A stretch of DNA of 6,354 nucleotides, taken from the NCBI GenBank assembly GCA_025455895.1, contig JALOLQ010000094.1, positions 1-6,354 on the forward strand. The letters are read 5' to 3'. Position 1 is the stretch's first letter, and the number at the start of each line of letters is the position of its first letter. This DNA is from Solirubrobacteraceae bacterium (GTDB lineage Bacteria > Actinomycetota > Thermoleophilia > Solirubrobacterales > Solirubrobacteraceae). Position numbers and translations under genes: made by a program. The notes beneath the pieces were generated by a model, which saw only the letters and a list, made by a program, of their open reading frames with translations, did no database searches and had not been told where the DNA came from. This document shows, in pieces, positions 4,430 to 6,354 of this stretch.

Positions 4430-5350
4430 TCACCACCGTCGCTGATAGCGGTTGCGCAGCCAGATCGCGACCGCGTTGAGCAGGATCAGGATCACGAGCA
4501 GCACGACGATCGCCGCCGCCGCGAGCGCCTGGAAGTCCTCGTTCGGCTGGGAGATCCAGGAGAAGATCTGGAGCGGGAGCGCGGTGAACGGCGAGTCGAG
4601 GCTCGTGGGGTTGAAGGCCACGAACGTCGCGGCGCCGACGAGGATCAGCGGCGCCGTCTCGCCGATCGCCCGCGAGAGCGACAGGATCACGCCGGTCGCG
4701 ATCCCGGGGATCGACGACGGGAGGATCTGACGCCAGATCGCCTGCCACTGGGTGGCCCCCAGGGCGAGCGCGCCCTCCTTGATCGAGGGCGGCACCGCGC
4801 GGATCGCCTCGCGCGCCGTGATGATCACCACGGGCAGCACGACGAGCGACAGCGTGAGCCCGCCGGCGAGCACCGTGCGCCCGAGGTCGAGCGGGCCGCG
4901 GACGATGTAGGCCAGGCCGAGGATGCCGTAGACGATCGACGGGACCGCCGCGAGGTTCTGGATGTTCACCTCGATCACCCGGTTCCACCACTTCGACGGA
5001 TCCGCGTACTCCTCGAGGTAGAGGGCGGTCGCGATCCCCAGCGGGATGATCACGAGCGCGACGACGCCCATGAGCCACAGCGTGCCCATGATCGCCGACT
5101 CGATCCCCGCCTTCTCGGGGAACGCCGACGGGAAGCTCGTCAGGAAGTCCATCGAGATGCTCGGGATCCCGTCGAGACCCGTGTCGATGAGCAGGGCCCC
5201 GAGGACGATCAGCCCGACGCTCGTGAGCAGCAGCAGGAGCGCGACGAACACCTGGTCGCGCACGAGGTGCTTCGTCTCGCGCGAGCCGAGGCCGGCGTTC
5301 ACGTCCTCGCGGACGCTCGAGGTGCCGGGCAGCAGCGGATCCACGGCCAT
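4430..5350 (-). CDS. pstA: Phosphate ABC transporter permease PstA
   Basis: PstA is the second permease subunit of the phosphate importer and docks with PstC and the PstB dimer. It has 306 residues, within the family range. Membrane segments lie near residues 33-55, 87-112, 130-150, 158-179, 211-240 and 276-298. The cytoplasmic EAA loop reads EGALALGATQWQAIWRQILP (192-211), followed by SSIPGIATG and SRAIGETAPL (226-235), which is highly typical of PstA. The ATG at 5350 was chosen because it overlaps the pstC stop (TAATG) and has AGGTG eight bases upstream. The reading frame is open much further upstream, across pstC, but that part is out of phase with the real pstC. The protein ends in a basic tail, NRYQRRW, and its TGA lies 3 nt before the pstB ATG. 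Confidence 0.96.
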   Translation of the reverse strand: MAVDPLLPGTSSVREDVNAGLGSRETKHLVRDQVFVALLLLLTSVGLIVLGALLIDTGLDGIPSISMDFLTSFPSAFPEKAGIESAIMGTLWLMGVVALVIIPLGIATALYLEEYADPSKWWNRVIEVNIQNLAAVPSIVYGILGLAYIVRGPLDLGRTVLAGGLTLSLVVLPVVIITAREAIRAVPPSIKEGALALGATQWQAIWRQILPSSIPGIATGVILSLSRAIGETAPLILVGAATFVAFNPTSLDSPFTALPLQIFSWISQPNEDFQALAAAAIVVLLVILILLNAVAIWLRNRYQRRW

Positions 5351-6306
5351 TACTCGTACACCTGCCGGTACTTGCGGACGAACCGGATCGCGATCGAGTT
5401 GATGATGAGCGTCATCACGAAGAGCGTGAAGCCGACGGCGAAGATCGACTTGTAGGCGGTCGAGCCCGTGGGCACGTCGCCCTTGCCGGTGGCGCCGATG
5501 AACGCGGTCATCGTCTCCATCGGCTGGCGCGGGTCGAGGCTCACCGTGGGGACCTGGCCGGCCGCGATCAGGACGATCATCGTCTCGCCGACCGCGCGCG
5601 AGGCGCCGAGCACGATCGCCGCGACGATGCCCGAGAGGGCGGCCGGGAAGACGACGCGGGTCGACACCTGGCGCTTGCTCGCACCGAGCCCGTAGGCGCC
5701 TTCGCGCAGCCCCTGCGGGACCGCGGCCATCGCGTCCTCGGCGACCGACGCGATCGTCGGGATGATCATGACGCCGACGATGATGCCGCCGGCGAGGCCG
5801 TTGAAGACGGAGACGTCGAGCCCGAAGATGCCGTTCAGCACCTCCGGGGTGAAGAAGGTGAGGGCGAAGTAGCCGAAGACGACGGTCGGCACGCCCGCGA
5901 GCAGCTCGAGCGTCGGCTTGACGGCCGCGCGGACCTTGGGGTTCGCGTACTCGCTGAGGTACACGGCGGTGCCGAGCCCGAGCGGCACCGCGACGAGCAG
6001 GCCGATCGCCGAGATGATCAGCGTGCCCTGGACGAGCGGGCGGATCCCGAAGGCCGGGTCCGCGAACAGCGGCGACCACTCCGAGCCGGTGAGGAACTGG
6101 CTCAGCGTGACGGCCTCGTCGGCGAAGAACGCGAGCGTCTCGCCGACGAGCGAGAGGACGATCCCGATCGTGATGACGATCGAGACCAGCGCGGCCAGGA
6201 ACAGCACCGCCTTGATGACCTTCTCGCCGGTGTGCCGCTTGGCGACGCCGAGCACCTCCTGGGCGCTCGGCGCCGCCGCGCGGGCGGATGTGGAAGCGGC
6301 TTCCAC
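5350..6306 (-). CDS. pstC: Phosphate ABC transporter permease PstC
   Basis: PstC is one of the two inner-membrane permease subunits of the PstSCAB high-affinity phosphate importer, and pairs with PstA to form the channel. The 318 residues match the usual length (about 310 to 330). About six membrane segments are visible, near residues 31-54, 90-116, 132-152, 170-190, 220-250 and 288-310. The EAA loop that contacts the ATPase is seen as REGAYGLGASKRQ (201-213), followed by VVFPAALSGI and the family-typical SRAVGETM (236-243). The GTG at 6306 is the first start codon in this frame; the frame stays open upstream to the window edge but has no ATG, GTG or TTG. No good Shine-Dalgarno sequence is seen, and the start codon lies inside a perfect inverted repeat. 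The TAA stop shares one base with the pstA ATG (TAATG), which suggests coupled translation. Confidence 0.96.
   Translation of the reverse strand: MEAASTSARAAAPSAQEVLGVAKRHTGEKVIKAVLFLAALVSIVITIGIVLSLVGETLAFFADEAVTLSQFLTGSEWSPLFADPAFGIRPLVQGTLIISAIGLLVAVPLGLGTAVYLSEYANPKVRAAVKPTLELLAGVPTVVFGYFALTFFTPEVLNGIFGLDVSVFNGLAGGIIVGVMIIPTIASVAEDAMAAVPQGLREGAYGLGASKRQVSTRVVFPAALSGIVAAIVLGASRAVGETMIVLIAAGQVPTVSLDPRQPMETMTAFIGATGKGDVPTGSTAYKSIFAVGFTLFVMTLIINSIAIRFVRKYRQVYE
6290..6306 (-). repeat. Perfect inverted repeat beginning at the pstC start codon
   Basis: On the minus strand the first 17 bases of pstC are GTGGAAGC, C, GCTTCCAC: two perfect 8-nt arms around one base. In RNA this could fold as a 7-bp stem with a CCG loop, with the GTG start codon as the first three paired bases. 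It could limit initiation of pstC or mark an mRNA processing or stabilising point between the probable pstS and pstC. The symmetry is directly visible; the function is inference. Confidence 0.75.
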
Positions 6307-6326
6307 GGCTGGACCGAGGCTCGCGC

Positions 6327-6354
6327 CTACTCCGTGGTGGCGGTCCCGCCGCCC
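6327..6354 (-). CDS. C-terminal end of an upstream gene, probably the phosphate-binding protein PstS (partial)
   Basis: Only eight codons and a TAG stop are in the window, reading ...GGTATTE-stop. Of the three minus-strand frames, this is the only one that stops before pstC; the stop lies 20 nt upstream of the pstC GTG. Eight residues cannot identify a family. The call rests on context: in most bacteria pstS, the periplasmic or lipid-anchored phosphate receptor that feeds PstCA, directly precedes pstC. An inverted repeat (GGCGG-GA-CCGCC, 6339 to 6350) sits in these last codons. The frame and stop are seen in the sequence; the PstS identity is inference. Confidence 0.4.
6339..6350 (-). repeat. 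Short inverted repeat in the last codons of the probable pstS
   Basis: On the minus strand GGCGG-GA-CCGCC forms a 12-nt inverted repeat ending 9 nt before the TAG stop codon, just upstream of the hairpin at the pstC start. As RNA only a 4-bp stem with a four-base loop would form. It may be chance in this GC-rich sequence. Confidence 0.35.

Noticed and set aside
4040..5455. Long plus-strand open frame (471 codons) opposite pstB and pstA
   Set aside because: It is antisense to genes with clear motifs; its Arg/Asp/Glu/His-rich text is typical of the complementary frame of membrane-protein codons.
5351..6079. Upstream continuation of the pstA frame, which could suggest a longer fusion protein
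   Set aside because: This part overlaps pstC out of phase and is low-complexity Arg/Pro text. PstA homology begins at the ATG at 5350, which has a ribosome binding site and the TAATG junction.
1..6354. CRISPR arrays, tRNA or rRNA genes, insertion sequences, attachment sites, riboswitches
   Set aside because: No spaced repeat array, cloverleaf or conserved RNA core, transposase or integrase gene, or terminal inverted repeats with target duplications were seen on either strand.

Overview
The window reads as a stretch of chromosome from a very GC-rich actinobacterium. All supported genes lie on the minus strand, so transcription runs from high to low coordinates. Many starts are GTG, stop/start overlaps are frequent, and the proteins are rich in Ala, Arg, Gly and Val. 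The base composition, the pst-phoU-regulator order and the neighbouring Tad-pilus genes would suit a Thermoleophilia/Solirubrobacterales-type actinobacterium. That placement is inference only; no rRNA or other taxonomic marker is present.

Region 1 (6354 down to 2734) is the high-affinity phosphate uptake operon: the last codons of an upstream gene that is probably pstS, then pstC, pstA, pstB and phoU, with gaps or overlaps of 20 nt or less. PstS would capture phosphate outside the membrane. PstC and PstA form the channel, PstB is the ATPase, and PhoU links transporter state to phosphate signalling. The unusual points are a perfect inverted repeat that contains the pstC start codon, and a roughly 60-residue Pro/His-containing N-terminal extension on PstB that carries a 21-nt DNA palindrome.

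Region 2 (2733 to 1451) starts with a 114-nt intergenic region. It holds a PHO-box-like direct repeat (TTCAC twice, 11-nt period) and a -10-like TAGACT placed 7 nt before a GTG start, which suggests a leaderless promoter. Next come an OmpR/PhoB-type response regulator and, overlapping it by 4 nt (GTGA), a 109-residue integral membrane protein of unknown function. No histidine kinase gene lies in the window. The regulator probably controls the phosphate response.

Region 3 (1450 to 1) starts after an 82-nt gap and is the end of a Tad/Flp pilus-type cluster. Two small TadE-like pseudopilins are followed by a 188-residue Ala-rich alpha/beta protein that may be a degenerate CpaE/MinD-like protein, and then by the start of a TadG-like protein that runs off the window. 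These four genes are chained by three 4-nt overlaps. This part is markedly richer in GC than the pst genes, and its first three proteins contain no lysine.

Most of the window is well-known biology. The points most worth a second look are the small membrane protein coupled to the regulator, the degenerate CpaE-like candidate, the pstC start hairpin, and the PHO-box/leaderless promoter arrangement.
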